Shown piece by piece: positions 1-8,837 of a DNA stretch of 64,000 nucleotides. Made by a program: the position numbers and the translations under genes. Source of the stretch: Flavobacterium psychrolimnae (GTDB lineage Bacteria > Bacteroidota > Bacteroidia > Flavobacteriales > Flavobacteriaceae); assembly GCF_003312425.1 (NCBI RefSeq), contig NZ_QNUX01000015.1, positions 1 to 64,000 of the forward strand, read 5' to 3'. The notes beneath the pieces were generated by a model that was not told the origin of the DNA, searched no databases, and worked only from the letters and a program-made list of their open reading frames with translations. Every line of letters begins with the position of its first letter. The stretch's first letter is position 1.

Positions 1-440
1 AGTTATTCAAGCTTTTTCAACGCTTTTTTTTGATGTTTTCTTAACCTAATCTTTAACTCGCTGAAACCGTGAATTTTGAAAGTAAAAGTTTTTGCCTCTC
101 TCCGACCCTCTCCGAAAGAAAAGATAAATTTGTGTGTAAAAATGGTAGTTTCTATAGTCTTAACCAGTTTAATAGCGACTTGATTTACCCATACAATCTT
201 GTTCAATTTATCATTTGTTGCCTATTTCTTGGTTCGTCTCTTCGTATCTACTCCTATTAAAAGTTTGTCTTGCCTATTTTCTATGGAGAAAAAACTGTTG
301 TATCAATAAAATGACTTTATCCTCTACCTTATATATGACATTGCTTTTCTAATATCTCCTATATATAAGCTTACTGGGTTTTGTATTGGTGTGAGTTCTT
401 TTGCTCTTGATTAAACTAGATATCCTAATAATTCCAGGGT
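1..440. other. Left-edge stretch without recognisable gene
   Basis: I see no convincing gene here. Short open frames exist on both strands, but they lack a usable start context, show low-complexity composition and match no family I know. The stretch is AT-rich and includes a short tandem of ctctccg units near 100-117. It may be the downstream flank of a gene outside the window. Confidence 0.4.
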
Positions 441-519
441 CGCGTTAGGGATAGCAGCGGAAAGCCCACAGCCCCGCCTTTTTATGGCGGGACGAGGACT
501 TGTAGTGAATAGCCCGACT
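441..519. repeat. Flavobacterial-type intergenic palindromic element
   Basis: A GC-richer palindromic block in AT-rich DNA. Read on the minus strand it starts with a GGGCTATTC-like end, passes through a short stem (CCCGCC at 473-478 with GGCGGG at 486-491) and ends with CCGCTGCTATCCCTAACGC. From memory, elements of this pattern with variable central stems are common between genes in Flavobacterium. Function is unknown; it lies next to a strong hairpin and downstream of the DUF4294 gene. Confidence 0.45.
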
Positions 520-578
520 CATTATATAAAGAAAGGCGATTATCTTTTTTTGATAATCGCCTTTCTTTATATAATGAG
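518..578. terminator. Perfect 27-bp hairpin downstream of the DUF4294 gene
   Basis: The arms at 518-544 and 552-578 are exact reverse complements (27 of 27), with a 7-nt T-rich loop. It lies just past the stop of the minus-strand DUF4294 gene, so it probably ends that transcript or protects its 3' end. It is longer than an ordinary intrinsic terminator and has no clear T-run after it on the minus strand. Confidence 0.6.
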
Positions 579-595
579 GAACGCCCAAATGAATT

Positions 596-1273
596 TTATT
601 TATTGAGATTTTCAGCTCTGGATTCCCAGGAATCAGTTAGACTATCATAATCAACTGGTTTGGCCGGATTTTGATTTTGTAATCTTCCGGAATCAAATGC
701 CCTCACTAATATAGTTTCTATCAGATAGTCTTCATTAACATCGAAAGGTGCATATTTTGTTTTTAAATTAATATCAAACATGCTTGCCGCAGTATTCGAC
801 CAAAATGCCTTCCAACCACTTTTCAGGTTTTTAACCAATTCATAAGTTGTAGTGCCAGTTTGACGATGAATTAATTTGACTAATATTTGACCTTGTTTAC
901 GGGAAAGCTTTTTAAGTTTAGCTTCAAACTCATCACTCAAATAACTTTCTACTATTTTAAAGTATCTTTTTTTCTCCTTATTAGTTTTAAGTTTTTCCAT
1001 TCCTTTATTAAGAATAATTAATCGCTCCGAAGCTAGTTTTGCATAAGGATAAGTTTTATATACCCGACTTTGAAGTAATAAAAACTGCTTTCTTGCTTCA
1101 GGATCTGTATTTCCCTTATATATCAGAACTTCGGGTAATTGAATGGTATCATTAAGAATATATTCATCTTCTCCTAATTCATATCCCATCTTTGTGGTAT
1201 CCTGAGGTATTACCTGTGCATTAACAGACAGAGTAGTAAATAAACAAAACAACAAAAATTTAATTAGCTTCAT
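596..1273 (-). CDS. DUF4294 domain-containing exported protein
   Basis: Encodes about 225 residues when started at the internal ATG (MKLIKF), which is directly followed by a hydrophobic signal peptide ending near VNAQ. A longer in-frame start 21 nt upstream would place a charged stretch before the signal. The body (PEVLIYKGN, YPYAKLASERL, ELVKNLKSGWKAFW) matches my recollection of the DUF4294 family of Bacteroidetes, whose role is not known. It is divergent from an M42 peptidase gene. The likely location is the periplasm or outer membrane. Confidence 0.75.
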   Translation of the reverse strand: MKLIKFLLFCLFTTLSVNAQVIPQDTTKMGYELGEDEYILNDTIQLPEVLIYKGNTDPEARKQFLLLQSRVYKTYPYAKLASERLIILNKGMEKLKTNKEKKRYFKIVESYLSDEFEAKLKKLSRKQGQILVKLIHRQTGTTTYELVKNLKSGWKAFWSNTAASMFDINLKTKYAPFDVNEDYLIETILVRAFDSGRLQNQNPAKPVDYDSLTDSWESRAENLNK

Positions 1274-1355
1274 ACAGGGAAATTTAATTGCCAAAATTAT
1301 ACATTATATACACAACTGTAATGCCAAATTTATAATTTAGCAAAAAAATAATTTT

Positions 1356-2444
1356 ATGAGCACTAAATCAATATTAAACAAGTCATCACTTGAGTTTTTA
1401 GAAAACTATCTTAATAATGCATCACCCACAGGATATGAAAGTGGCGGGCAAAAATTATGGATGGAATACCTGAAACCTTATGTAGATACTTTTATAACGG
1501 ACACTTACGGTTCTGCTGTTGGAATTATAAATCCGGATGCACCTTATAAAGTAGTGATTGAAGGTCATGCTGACGAAATTTCATGGTATGTCAATTATAT
1601 TACGGATGATGGGTTAATCTACGTGATTAGAAATGGTGGTTCAGATCACCAAATTGCACCTTCAAAACGCGTTAACATTCATACTAAAGCAGGAATTGTA
1701 AAAGGTGTTTTTGGCTGGCCGGCTATTCATACCCGCAATAGAGGAAAAGAAGAAGTAGCAAAAGTTGATAATTTGTTTATTGATATTGGTTGTGAAACTA
1801 AAGAACAGGTAGATAAAATGGGTGTTCATGTAGGTTGCGTGATTACGTATCCTGATGAATTCATGATTTTGAACGAAAACAAATTTGTTTGTCGCGCGAT
1901 TGACAACCGTATGGGCGGATTTATGATTGCCGAAGTGGCACGTTTATTACACGAAAACAAAATAAAACTTCCTTTTGGACTGTATATCACTAATTCGGTT
2001 CAAGAGGAAGTAGGTCTTCGTGGTGCTGAAATGATTACCAAAACAATCAAACCAAATGTCGCCATTGTTACTGATGTTTGTCATGACTCCACTACTCCAA
2101 TGATTGAAAAGAAAATTGAAGGTGATACAAAAATTGGTAAAGGACCTGTAGTTACTTATGCTCCTGCAGTTCAAAATAATTTGAGAGAATTGATTTTAGA
2201 AACTGCTATGGCGAAAGAAATTCCGTTCCAAAGATTGGCTTCTTCTCGCGTTACCGGCACAGATACCGATGCTTTTGCTTACAGTAATGGCGGCGTAGCT
2301 TCGGCTTTGATATCCTTGCCGTTGCGTTATATGCATACCACGGTTGAAATGGTGCACCGTGATGACGTTGAAAACGTGATCAAATTAATTTATGAAACCT
2401 TATTGAAATTAGAGAACGAAGAAACATTCTCTTATTTCAAATAG
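1356..2444 (+). CDS. M42 family metallopeptidase (glutamyl aminopeptidase-like)
   Basis: A 362-residue cytoplasmic dinuclear-metal aminopeptidase of the M42 type (tetrahedral TET-like peptidases), which trims peptides from the N-terminus. The metal-binding and catalytic motifs are present in order: His71 in VIEGHADE, Asp in CRAIDNRMGG near 183, the Glu pair in QEEVGLRG near 217, Asp in TDVCHD near 240, and the C-terminal His in RYMHTTVEM near 328. Length is typical for the family. The substrate cannot be read from the sequence. It is transcribed away from the DUF4294 gene. Confidence 0.92.
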   Translation: MSTKSILNKSSLEFLENYLNNASPTGYESGGQKLWMEYLKPYVDTFITDTYGSAVGIINPDAPYKVVIEGHADEISWYVNYITDDGLIYVIRNGGSDHQIAPSKRVNIHTKAGIVKGVFGWPAIHTRNRGKEEVAKVDNLFIDIGCETKEQVDKMGVHVGCVITYPDEFMILNENKFVCRAIDNRMGGFMIAEVARLLHENKIKLPFGLYITNSVQEEVGLRGAEMITKTIKPNVAIVTDVCHDSTTPMIEKKIEGDTKIGKGPVVTYAPAVQNNLRELILETAMAKEIPFQRLASSRVTGTDTDAFAYSNGGVASALISLPLRYMHTTVEMVHRDDVENVIKLIYETLLKLENEETFSYFK

Positions 2445-2450
2445 TTTTTA

Positions 2451-2588
2451 GGAGCTAATCCCGTCTCGTTCTAAAAACGAGATTGCAATCTTTCCCTTTT
2501 TGACAGCAAAAAGGAAAAGGATTTCCTCTTCAAACGAAGTTCACTGAACTCCGCTGAAAGCAGAAGCAAGGTGAAGTAATCGGGGCTA
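2451..2588. repeat. Second flavobacterial-type palindromic element
   Basis: A structured intergenic block after the M42 gene. It begins GGAGCTAATCCCG and ends near TAATCGGGGCT, so its ends are imperfect inverted copies. Inside are a small hairpin (CTCGTT with AACGAG) and a second stem (CCTTTTTG at 2495-2502 with CAAAAAGG at 2507-2514) followed by GGATTTCC. Organisation resembles the element at 441-519 although the core differs. Confidence 0.45.
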
Positions 2589-2589
2589 A

Positions 2590-2626
2590 AAACCGCAGTT
2601 CAAATTATGAATTGCGGTTTTTTTAT
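2590..2626 (+). terminator. Intrinsic terminator after M42 gene and repeat
   Basis: Stem AAACCGCAGTTCA / TGAATTGCGGTTT with one G-U pair, followed by a T-run. It sits 145 bases after the M42 stop and just before the DUF1801 gene. A closely similar hairpin follows the DUF1801 gene. Confidence 0.8.
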
Positions 2627-2652
2627 TAAATTTACTTAAACAATTCATAAAA

Positions 2653-3108
2653 ATGCAATCAACCGCCACATCAATACAAGCGTATTTAGAAGAAATTCCA
2701 GAGGAAAGAAAAATAGCTTTAACAAAACTCCGAGAAACAATTCTAGAAAATATTCCAAAAGTATTTGTTGAACAAATGTCCTACGGCATGATTGGTTATG
2801 TAGTGCCACATTCTATTTATCCTAGTGGCTATCATTGCGAACCAAAACTCCCGTTACCTTTTATTAACATCGCTTCTCAAAAAAATTTCATTGCGCTTTA
2901 CCACATGGGAATTTATGCTAAACCCGAATTACTGAATTGGTTTGTTACCGAATATCCAAAACACAGTAAACAAAAACTAGACATGGGAAAAAGTTGCATC
3001 CGATTTAAGAAGATAGACCAAATTCCGTTTGACTTAATTGCTGAACTCGTGCAAAAAATAACAGTGCAAGAATGGATTACTTGTTATGAATCATCATTTA
3101 AAAAATAA
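2653..3108 (+). CDS. DUF1801 (YdhG-like) domain protein
   Basis: A 151-residue soluble protein of the YdhG/DUF1801 type, a small family with a fold found in iron-chaperone-like proteins but no secure function in bacteria. Recognisable family features are the N-terminal YLEEIPEERK segment, the MSYGMIGY core, a YHMGIYA strand and the conserved MGKSCIRFKK segment near the C-terminus. It is a single-gene unit with closely similar hairpins on both sides. Confidence 0.8.
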   Translation: MQSTATSIQAYLEEIPEERKIALTKLRETILENIPKVFVEQMSYGMIGYVVPHSIYPSGYHCEPKLPLPFINIASQKNFIALYHMGIYAKPELLNWFVTEYPKHSKQKLDMGKSCIRFKKIDQIPFDLIAELVQKITVQEWITCYESSFKK

Positions 3109-3112
3109 AAAA

Positions 3113-3146
3113 ACCGCAATTCAAAATTTATGAATTGCGGCTTTTA
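3113..3146 (+). terminator. Intrinsic terminator after DUF1801 gene
   Basis: A perfect stem CCGCAATTCA (3114-3123) with TGAATTGCGG (3131-3140), preceded by an A-run and followed by CTTTT. It resembles the hairpin at 2590-2620, so the gene is framed by two similar stems. Confidence 0.8.
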
Positions 3147-3168
3147 ATAAACTGTGTTGTATAATTAT

Positions 3169-3345
3169 CTATTTTTCAAGTATTGCTTTAGCATTTAAAG
3201 AAAATCCAACAATATTAAGTACAAACCCAATAAAAATTAAACCTCCAGCGATTAGACCTGCTCTTCCAGAGTTTGGATACTCAATAAGTAGATAAATGGA
3301 AATCGATATCATAACAAGACTAATACTGTAAATTAAATTTTTCAT
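3169..3345 (-). CDS. Small two-helix membrane protein
   Basis: A 58-residue protein starting at the ATG of MKNLIYS. A longer frame could only start from TTG. It has two hydrophobic stretches, one from residue 4 to about 20 and one around residues 31-50 containing GLIAGGLIFIGF, so it should sit in the inner membrane. I do not recognise the family. It lies between the DUF1801 terminator and purC, transcribed in the same direction as purC. Confidence 0.5.
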   Translation of the reverse strand: MKNLIYSISLVMISISIYLLIEYPNSGRAGLIAGGLIFIGFVLNIVGFSLNAKAILEK

Positions 3346-3405
3346 AATTAATGTTTTTTTTATCAACTAAAGGTAACTATATGTTTTAAATAAAAGCTAA
3401 TGTTT

Positions 3406-4359
3406 TTATATATTAGCTAGATATTCCAAAACATTTTTCTCTATTCGCTCCTCTATATTTGCAATATCTGCTTTTACAAATTTCTCTCCTAAGATATTTT
3501 CGTATAATTCAATATATCTTTCAGAAACAGTTTCTATGTATTCGTCAGTCATATTTGGAATTTGTTGCCCTTCCAGACCTTGAAAACCATTTTCGATTAA
3601 CCAACGACGAACAAACTCTTTCGATAATTGTTTTTGTTCTTCACCGCTGTTTTGACGTTCTTGGTATCCTTCTGCATAAAAATAACGAGAAGAATCCGGT
3701 GTATGGATTTCATCAATCAAGACAATTACTCCTTCTTTAGTTTTACCAAATTCATATTTGGTGTCCACTAAAATCAAACCACGACTAGCAGCAATTTCAG
3801 TTCCTCTTTGAAATAAATCTCTCGTGAATTTTTCTAAAACGATATAATCTTCTTCCGTAACAATTCCTTTCGACAAAATATCCTCACGTGAAATATCCGC
3901 ATCATGTTCTCCGTTATCCGCTTTTGTAGTCGGCGTAATAATAGGTTCTGGAAATTTATCATTTTCTTTCAAATAGTTAGGCATTGAAACTCCGCAAATT
4001 TCTCTTTTGCCAAGAGCGTATTCACGAGCAGCATGACCTGAAAGATATCCACGAATCACCATTTCTACTTTGAAAGGCTCACATAAATGCCCAACAGCAA
4101 CATTAGGATCAGGAGTTGCAATTAACCAGTTAGGAACAATATCCTCCGTCAATTCCATGAATTTTGTTGCAATCTGGTTTAGAATTTGACCTTTATATGG
4201 AATTCCTTTTGGCAAAACTACATCAAAAGCCGAAAGCCTGTCTGTAGCTACCATAACCAAAAGTTCATCATTGATATTATACACTTCTCTTACTTTACCG
4301 CGGTAAACAGATTTCTGGTTTGGAAAATTAAAATCAGTAGTTGTGATGGTGTTGCTCAT
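3406..4359 (-). CDS. purC: Phosphoribosylaminoimidazole-succinocarboxamide synthase
   Basis: SAICAR synthetase, the purine-biosynthesis enzyme that joins aspartate to CAIR using ATP. The 317-residue protein has the N-terminal phosphate-binding [12 protein letters not shown] strand pair, the family signature [15 protein letters not shown], and the DNGEHD and DTKYEFG motifs of the ATP-grasp-like fold. Length fits the longer Bacteroidetes/yeast-like form rather than the roughly 240-residue E. coli form. A good promoter is seen 35 nt upstream, so it appears to be transcribed on its own. Confidence 0.95.
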   Translation of the reverse strand: MSNTITTTDFNFPNQKSVYRGKVREVYNINDELLVMVATDRLSAFDVVLPKGIPYKGQILNQIATKFMELTEDIVPNWLIATPDPNVAVGHLCEPFKVEMVIRGYLSGHAAREYALGKREICGVSMPNYLKENDKFPEPIITPTTKADNGEHDADISREDILSKGIVTEEDYIVLEKFTRDLFQRGTEIAASRGLILVDTKYEFGKTKEGVIVLIDEIHTPDSSRYFYAEGYQERQNSGEEQKQLSKEFVRRWLIENGFQGLEGQQIPNMTDEYIETVSERYIELYENILGEKFVKADIANIEERIEKNVLEYLANI

Positions 4360-4393
4360 TATACTAGTTGTGTGTGTTTATTTTTAGTTCCTG

Positions 4394-4426
4394 CAAATTT
4401 AAAACTATTTCATACAGTTTCGCAAA
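4394..4426 (-). promoter_or_regulatory. Bacteroidetes promoter of purC
   Basis: On the minus strand TTTG (4423-4426) is followed after 21 nt by TAAATTTG (4394-4401), matching the primary sigma-factor consensus of Bacteroidetes. The expected transcript start lies about 30 nt before the purC ATG. Confidence 0.7.
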
Positions 4427-4462
4427 GAACAGAACTCTTAAATTTCATTTTTATATTTAAAG

Positions 4463-6811
4463 TTATTTTTTAAGCAACGTTTCATTAAATAAATTGAAGA
4501 TTCGGCTGTATTCGTCAACCCAAGAATAGGTTTCTTTAAAACCGTGAGCTTCCACTGGAAAACTGGATAAACTCCATTTTTTCTTGCCTAATTCGATAAA
4601 ACGTTGAGACAAACGAACAATATCTTTGTATTCTACATTATCATCTACCATACCGTGAAGCATCAATAAATCCCCTTGTAAATTATCGGCAAAATAGATT
4701 GGAGAACTTTTTTTGTAGGCATCCGGATCTGTTTCCGGGAAATTAAGAATGTTTCCGGTGTAGCCTTGATTGTAATGTGCCCAATCCGTTACGGAACGTA
4801 ATGCAGCACCCGAAGCAAACTCCTTTGGAGTAGTCAGCATTCCCATCAACGTTATGAAACCTCCATAAGAACCACCATAAATCCCAACTTTTGACGCATC
4901 AATTCCGTATTTTTCGACTAGATATTTTTTGCCATCAATTTGATCTGTTAAATCTTTTCCGCCCATAAAACGGTAAATACCTGTTCTAAAATCACGTCCG
5001 TATCCATCGCTTCCTCTATAATCAATATCTAAAACAGTATAGCCTAAATCGACCAATAAATTATGAAACATGTATTCTCTATGGTATGTACTCCAGTAGT
5101 TATGTGCGTTTTGCAAATAACCGGCACCATGAACAAACAAGATTGCTGCTTTGTTAGCATTTGCAGTTTGTGGCTTGTACAATCTGGCATTTACCGGAGT
5201 TCCATCCTGAGCTTTGAAAGTGATTACTTCCGGTTCACGCCATGAATACCCTCTGAAACTTTCCGATGTTGAAGTCGTTATCTGATTTAAGATGGTATTC
5301 TTTTTATTAGGCGCTACATACAATTCCCAAGGTTTATTTTTATAGGAATATCGAACCAATAAGGTGCTTTCGTCGGGAGACAAACTCACTTCATGAGCGC
5401 CATCTTTAGTTAAAATAGGTTGTAAAACAAGATCTGCCACTTCCAATTTATAAAAATTTCTGTTTCCCGGGTGTGTCGTTGTTGTGGTTAAATAAAAAGA
5501 CTTTTTATCTTTTGACAAATTCACATTGCGCACTTCCCAATTTCCTTTGGTCAGTTGTGTTTTCTTTTTTGATTTTAAATTATAGGTATACAAATGAGAA
5601 TAACCCGTTTCTTCGGATTGAAAATAAACTGTTTCATTATCTCCCAAAAATCCAAGCGTTCCTCTTCCATAAGAATTAGAAGGAATTCCAGGTCCGCCAA
5701 TCCAAGCTTCATCATGTTGATGATCTAATTCTTGAAAGGTTCCTTTCTCAAGATTTAAACTGATAATCCATCGGTCTTTGTTATCCTGACTTCTTATTTC
5801 AGCAATGGCGTAAGAACCATTTTCATTGTAAACAGGTTCTTGAACAACAATTAGTTTATCCTTCTTTACTGCAGTTTTTGATTTTTCATAGGACTCAAAA
5901 TATTTAGGAACATCCTGAATATGACTCAACGATGAAAAATTCATGAAATAAACAGAATCTTTGGCGATGTTGTAAATCCCGAATTTGGTTGCCAATAAAT
6001 TGTCTACAGAAACTTTTTCCTTCGTATCTTCAATTTGGTTATACCCATCTGCAGTTATGAAAAGTTCCATTTTTTCACTTTTTCGTTCTGATTCCTCTAT
6101 TAATCTAAAGGTGGCGAAATTTCCTTTTGGATCCACTTTCAAGCTTCCAAAAGTGTTTTTTCCATAATAATACGGTTTTGGAAAATCCGATTTTGTAGTT
6201 TTTGATTTTGCCAAATTCCATTTTTTCAGTTCTTCCTGATCTCTGACGAATTGAAATAATTCCTCTTGTTGGCTTTTCAAAAAAGATTCTTTATCAGCGA
6301 CTTTCTCATCTGATTTTCCTTTACGAAAGTTCGTAATTTGAATAATAGAACCTTCATTGGTATTAAACTGAAAAAGATTTTCATTTTGTCTGAAATAAAG
6401 CACTCCCGGCATAGCGCCCATTTGCAAATTAGCAATCGGACTGCTTTGTTGGTATAGTTTTTTTGTAGTTTTACTTTTCAAGGAATATGAAAACAATCTT
6501 CCTTTATCAATGTAATAATACAAATCCGGATTGGCTGTTTTTTTGAAATCAAATTTTGAAAAAACGGCTTCATTTGGAGACGCTATTTCTGGTTTTGATA
6601 ATCCATTTTTCCAAAAATAAGTACTCGTACCCAATTCATTATTTGGATTCCAATCAAAATAAACTTTCTGTCCATCTAAAGACCATCTTTCATTTTCTGG
6701 TTGCGCACCAATGAAAGCGTTACCTTTCATGATTTCTTCCAATTGTAGCGTTTGACTTTGCATTGTTATGGAAAACAAAACAGAGATGGCAAGGATTATT
6801 TTTTTATTCAT
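4463..6811 (-). CDS. S9 family peptidase (dipeptidyl peptidase IV-like)
   Basis: A 782-residue exported serine peptidase. The N-terminal signal peptide (ending near SMQSQ) is followed by a beta-propeller region and then the alpha/beta-hydrolase domain from about residue 530. The catalytic triad is visible: Ser648 in GGSYGG, Asp723 in GMVDDNV and His756 in EAHGF. These place it in the DPP IV/S9B group that releases dipeptides from the N-terminus of oligopeptides, probably in the periplasm. Exact cleavage preference is inferred only. The next gene downstream, purC, has its own promoter. Confidence 0.93.
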   Translation of the reverse strand: MNKKIILAISVLFSITMQSQTLQLEEIMKGNAFIGAQPENERWSLDGQKVYFDWNPNNELGTSTYFWKNGLSKPEIASPNEAVFSKFDFKKTANPDLYYYIDKGRLFSYSLKSKTTKKLYQQSSPIANLQMGAMPGVLYFRQNENLFQFNTNEGSIIQITNFRKGKSDEKVADKESFLKSQQEELFQFVRDQEELKKWNLAKSKTTKSDFPKPYYYGKNTFGSLKVDPKGNFATFRLIEESERKSEKMELFITADGYNQIEDTKEKVSVDNLLATKFGIYNIAKDSVYFMNFSSLSHIQDVPKYFESYEKSKTAVKKDKLIVVQEPVYNENGSYAIAEIRSQDNKDRWIISLNLEKGTFQELDHQHDEAWIGGPGIPSNSYGRGTLGFLGDNETVYFQSEETGYSHLYTYNLKSKKKTQLTKGNWEVRNVNLSKDKKSFYLTTTTTHPGNRNFYKLEVADLVLQPILTKDGAHEVSLSPDESTLLVRYSYKNKPWELYVAPNKKNTILNQITTSTSESFRGYSWREPEVITFKAQDGTPVNARLYKPQTANANKAAILFVHGAGYLQNAHNYWSTYHREYMFHNLLVDLGYTVLDIDYRGSDGYGRDFRTGIYRFMGGKDLTDQIDGKKYLVEKYGIDASKVGIYGGSYGGFITLMGMLTTPKEFASGAALRSVTDWAHYNQGYTGNILNFPETDPDAYKKSSPIYFADNLQGDLLMLHGMVDDNVEYKDIVRLSQRFIELGKKKWSLSSFPVEAHGFKETYSWVDEYSRIFNLFNETLLKK

Positions 6812-6860
6812 TTGGTTTTAATTTTATGTGTAAATTGGTAAATGTGGTTAGTTAAAAAAA

Positions 6861-7676
6861 TTAATTATTCAGTAGTTGCTGAGCGATATATTTCGCAACT
6901 CCTTCTTTATCATTAGTTGAAATTACATCTAAATGGGACAGCTTCGCCTTCAAACTGTCGGGTGCATTTCCCATAACTAAACCTTTACCTGAGGATTTGA
7001 GCATATTTTCATCGTTATATCCATCACCAAAGGAAATTGTTTGCTCGAAAACAAAATTCTCTTTTTCCAGAATTTTAGCAATCGCAACACTTTTGTCTAC
7101 AGACTTGTCCATAAATTCCAAACAAAAAGGCAAACTAAACGCATGGCTAAAAAGTCCGATATGATTTTCTAAAATCTTATCGCGTAATTCAATTAATTTT
7201 GAATGTTTAGGATGTGTAAAAAAAACTTTTATAGCACTCAAATCTTCTAAACTGGAAAAATCTACCAGTTCAGGATGATAATTTACTTCAGGTTGAAATT
7301 CGTTTAGTTTTTCATTGTGCTTGTTGGTTTGCCAAACATTTTCTCTGAACAATACGGTTGTTATTTCAGGATCAATATCTAAAGACAAAACAGATTTAAC
7401 AGCGTCGCTTTCCATATTAAAAGAAAAAAGAAGTTCTTTTTCAGGAGAATGTATGCGCGCTCCATTTGAAGTAACTAAATACAGAGGAATATCCAATCCT
7501 GCAACAATAGGCATTGCATCCAAGTGATGACGGCCTGTTGCTACAATAATTAAATAATTTTGATTGTGAAGTTCTTGAAAAACAGTTTTGGTATATTTGG
7601 AAATTTTGTGATCTGAATTGAGTAGAGTTCCATCTAAATCACTAATTACTACTTTAATTTTATCTTTTAAAATCAT
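6861..7676 (-). CDS. Cof-type HAD-IIB phosphatase
   Basis: A 271-residue member of the haloacid dehalogenase superfamily, subclass IIB (YidA/Cof type), acting on sugar phosphates or similar metabolites. Motif I is DLDGTLLNS with the nucleophilic Asp, motif II is VATGRH, and motif IV is SFGDGYNDENML. I start it at the inner ATG (MILKDK), because the predicted promoter places the transcript start after the longer possible ATG at 7706. The substrate is unknown. Confidence 0.88.
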   Translation of the reverse strand: MILKDKIKVVISDLDGTLLNSDHKISKYTKTVFQELHNQNYLIIVATGRHHLDAMPIVAGLDIPLYLVTSNGARIHSPEKELLFSFNMESDAVKSVLSLDIDPEITTVLFRENVWQTNKHNEKLNEFQPEVNYHPELVDFSSLEDLSAIKVFFTHPKHSKLIELRDKILENHIGLFSHAFSLPFCLEFMDKSVDKSVAIAKILEKENFVFEQTISFGDGYNDENMLKSSGKGLVMGNAPDSLKAKLSHLDVISTNDKEGVAKYIAQQLLNN

Positions 7677-7703
7677 TTCTTTCAACTGAAATTTTATTAA
7701 TTC

Positions 7704-7733
7704 CAAATTTATTGCATTTATAAGACATACAAA
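7704..7733 (-). promoter_or_regulatory. Promoter of the HAD phosphatase gene
   Basis: Minus-strand TTTG (7730-7733), an 18-nt spacer, then TAAATTTG (7704-7711). The expected start of transcription falls near 7699, downstream of the ATG at 7706. This favours the start codon at 7676. Confidence 0.65.
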
Positions 7734-7796
7734 AGGAATCGATCGGATTTTATTTAAAGCTTTACGGATAAACTGGTAGCTTTTTTTTAAATAACA

Positions 7797-7846
7797 AAGC
7801 GGAAAGTAAATCCATTCTCTACTGAAAATGAACTTTCTTTCCGCTT
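7797..7846. terminator. Hairpin between phoH and the HAD gene
   Basis: Arms AAGCGGAAAG (7797-7806) and CTTTCCGCTT (7837-7846) are perfect complements with a 30-nt loop. It lies directly after the minus-strand phoH stop. There is no clean T-run on the minus-strand side, so the terminator call is tentative. Confidence 0.45.
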
Positions 7847-7866
7847 AAAAAAATTTCGTTTATTTA

Positions 7867-8817
7867 CTAATCGTTGTTTTCAATCATTTTATAAGCATCA
7901 ATTACTTTTTTGACTAATCGGTGTCGTACAATGTCTTTGTCATCCAGATAAATGATTCCAATTCCATCAATATCTTTCAAAACCAATAAGGCTTCTTTTA
8001 GTCCGGAAATAGTTCTTCGTGGTAAATCGACCTGACCTGGATCACCAGTAATCATAAATTTAGCACTTTTCCCCATACGGGTAAGAAACATTTTCATTTG
8101 GGAATGAGTAGTATTTTGGGCTTCATCCAAAATTACAAAAGCATTATCCAGTGTTCTACCTCGCATAAATGCCAAAGGCGCAATTTGGATAACTCCCTTT
8201 AAAATATAATCTTCGAGCTTTTCATTGGGTAACATATCGCGCAAAGCATCATATAAAGGTTGCATGTAAGGATCCAGTTTTTCCTTCATATCACCCGGAA
8301 GAAAACCAAGGTTCTCCCCTGCTTCAACTGCTGGTCTAGTCAGAATAATCCGTTTAACTTGTTTTTCTTTCAGCGCTTTAATTGCCATGGCAACACCTGT
8401 ATATGTTTTTCCGGTTCCGGCTGGTCCAACAGCAAAAACCATATCATTTTTTTCCATGGTATCTACCAGCAATTGCTGATTGGGAGTCATGGCCTTTATG
8501 ATTTTCCCTCCTACTCCATGCACTAATATTTTATCCTGACCTTGAAATTTTCTGTCTTCCTGAACATCGCCTAGAATAACGCGTTCGATTACATTATTAT
8601 CAATGTTATTGTATCTTGAAAAGTGCACCATTAATCGTTGAAAACGTTTTTCGAACTCGTCTAAAACTTCTTTTTCACCAAAAGCTTTTAAAGTTGTTCC
8701 CCGAGCGACAATTTTCAATTTTGGATAATATTTTTTAATTGTTTCAAGATGAGTGTCTTGAGCGCCCCAAAAGTCTTTTGGAGCGATGTCTATGAGCTCG
8801 ATTATTCTTTCGTTCAA
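7867..8817 (-). CDS. phoH: PhoH family ATPase
   Basis: A 316-residue PhoH-like P-loop protein, cytoplasmic, of the group linked to RNA metabolism and phosphate-starvation responses. The Walker A motif is GPAGTGKTYT near residue 133, the Walker B-type motif is VILDEAQN, and ITGDPGQVDLP is the conserved helicase-like motif III. An N-terminal KH-like nucleic-acid-binding segment precedes it (residues about 20-90). It is the second gene after the small exported protein, with 20 bases between them, so the two may be co-transcribed. Confidence 0.93.
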   Translation of the reverse strand: MNERIIELIDIAPKDFWGAQDTHLETIKKYYPKLKIVARGTTLKAFGEKEVLDEFEKRFQRLMVHFSRYNNIDNNVIERVILGDVQEDRKFQGQDKILVHGVGGKIIKAMTPNQQLLVDTMEKNDMVFAVGPAGTGKTYTGVAMAIKALKEKQVKRIILTRPAVEAGENLGFLPGDMKEKLDPYMQPLYDALRDMLPNEKLEDYILKGVIQIAPLAFMRGRTLDNAFVILDEAQNTTHSQMKMFLTRMGKSAKFMITGDPGQVDLPRRTISGLKEALLVLKDIDGIGIIYLDDKDIVRHRLVKKVIDAYKMIENND

Positions 8818-8837
8818 ATGCGGTTGTTTTTAGGTTA

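Noticed and set aside
3..260. Two overlapping open frames on opposite strands at the left edge
   Set aside because: Neither has a family-like sequence, promoter or terminator, and the composition is low-complexity.
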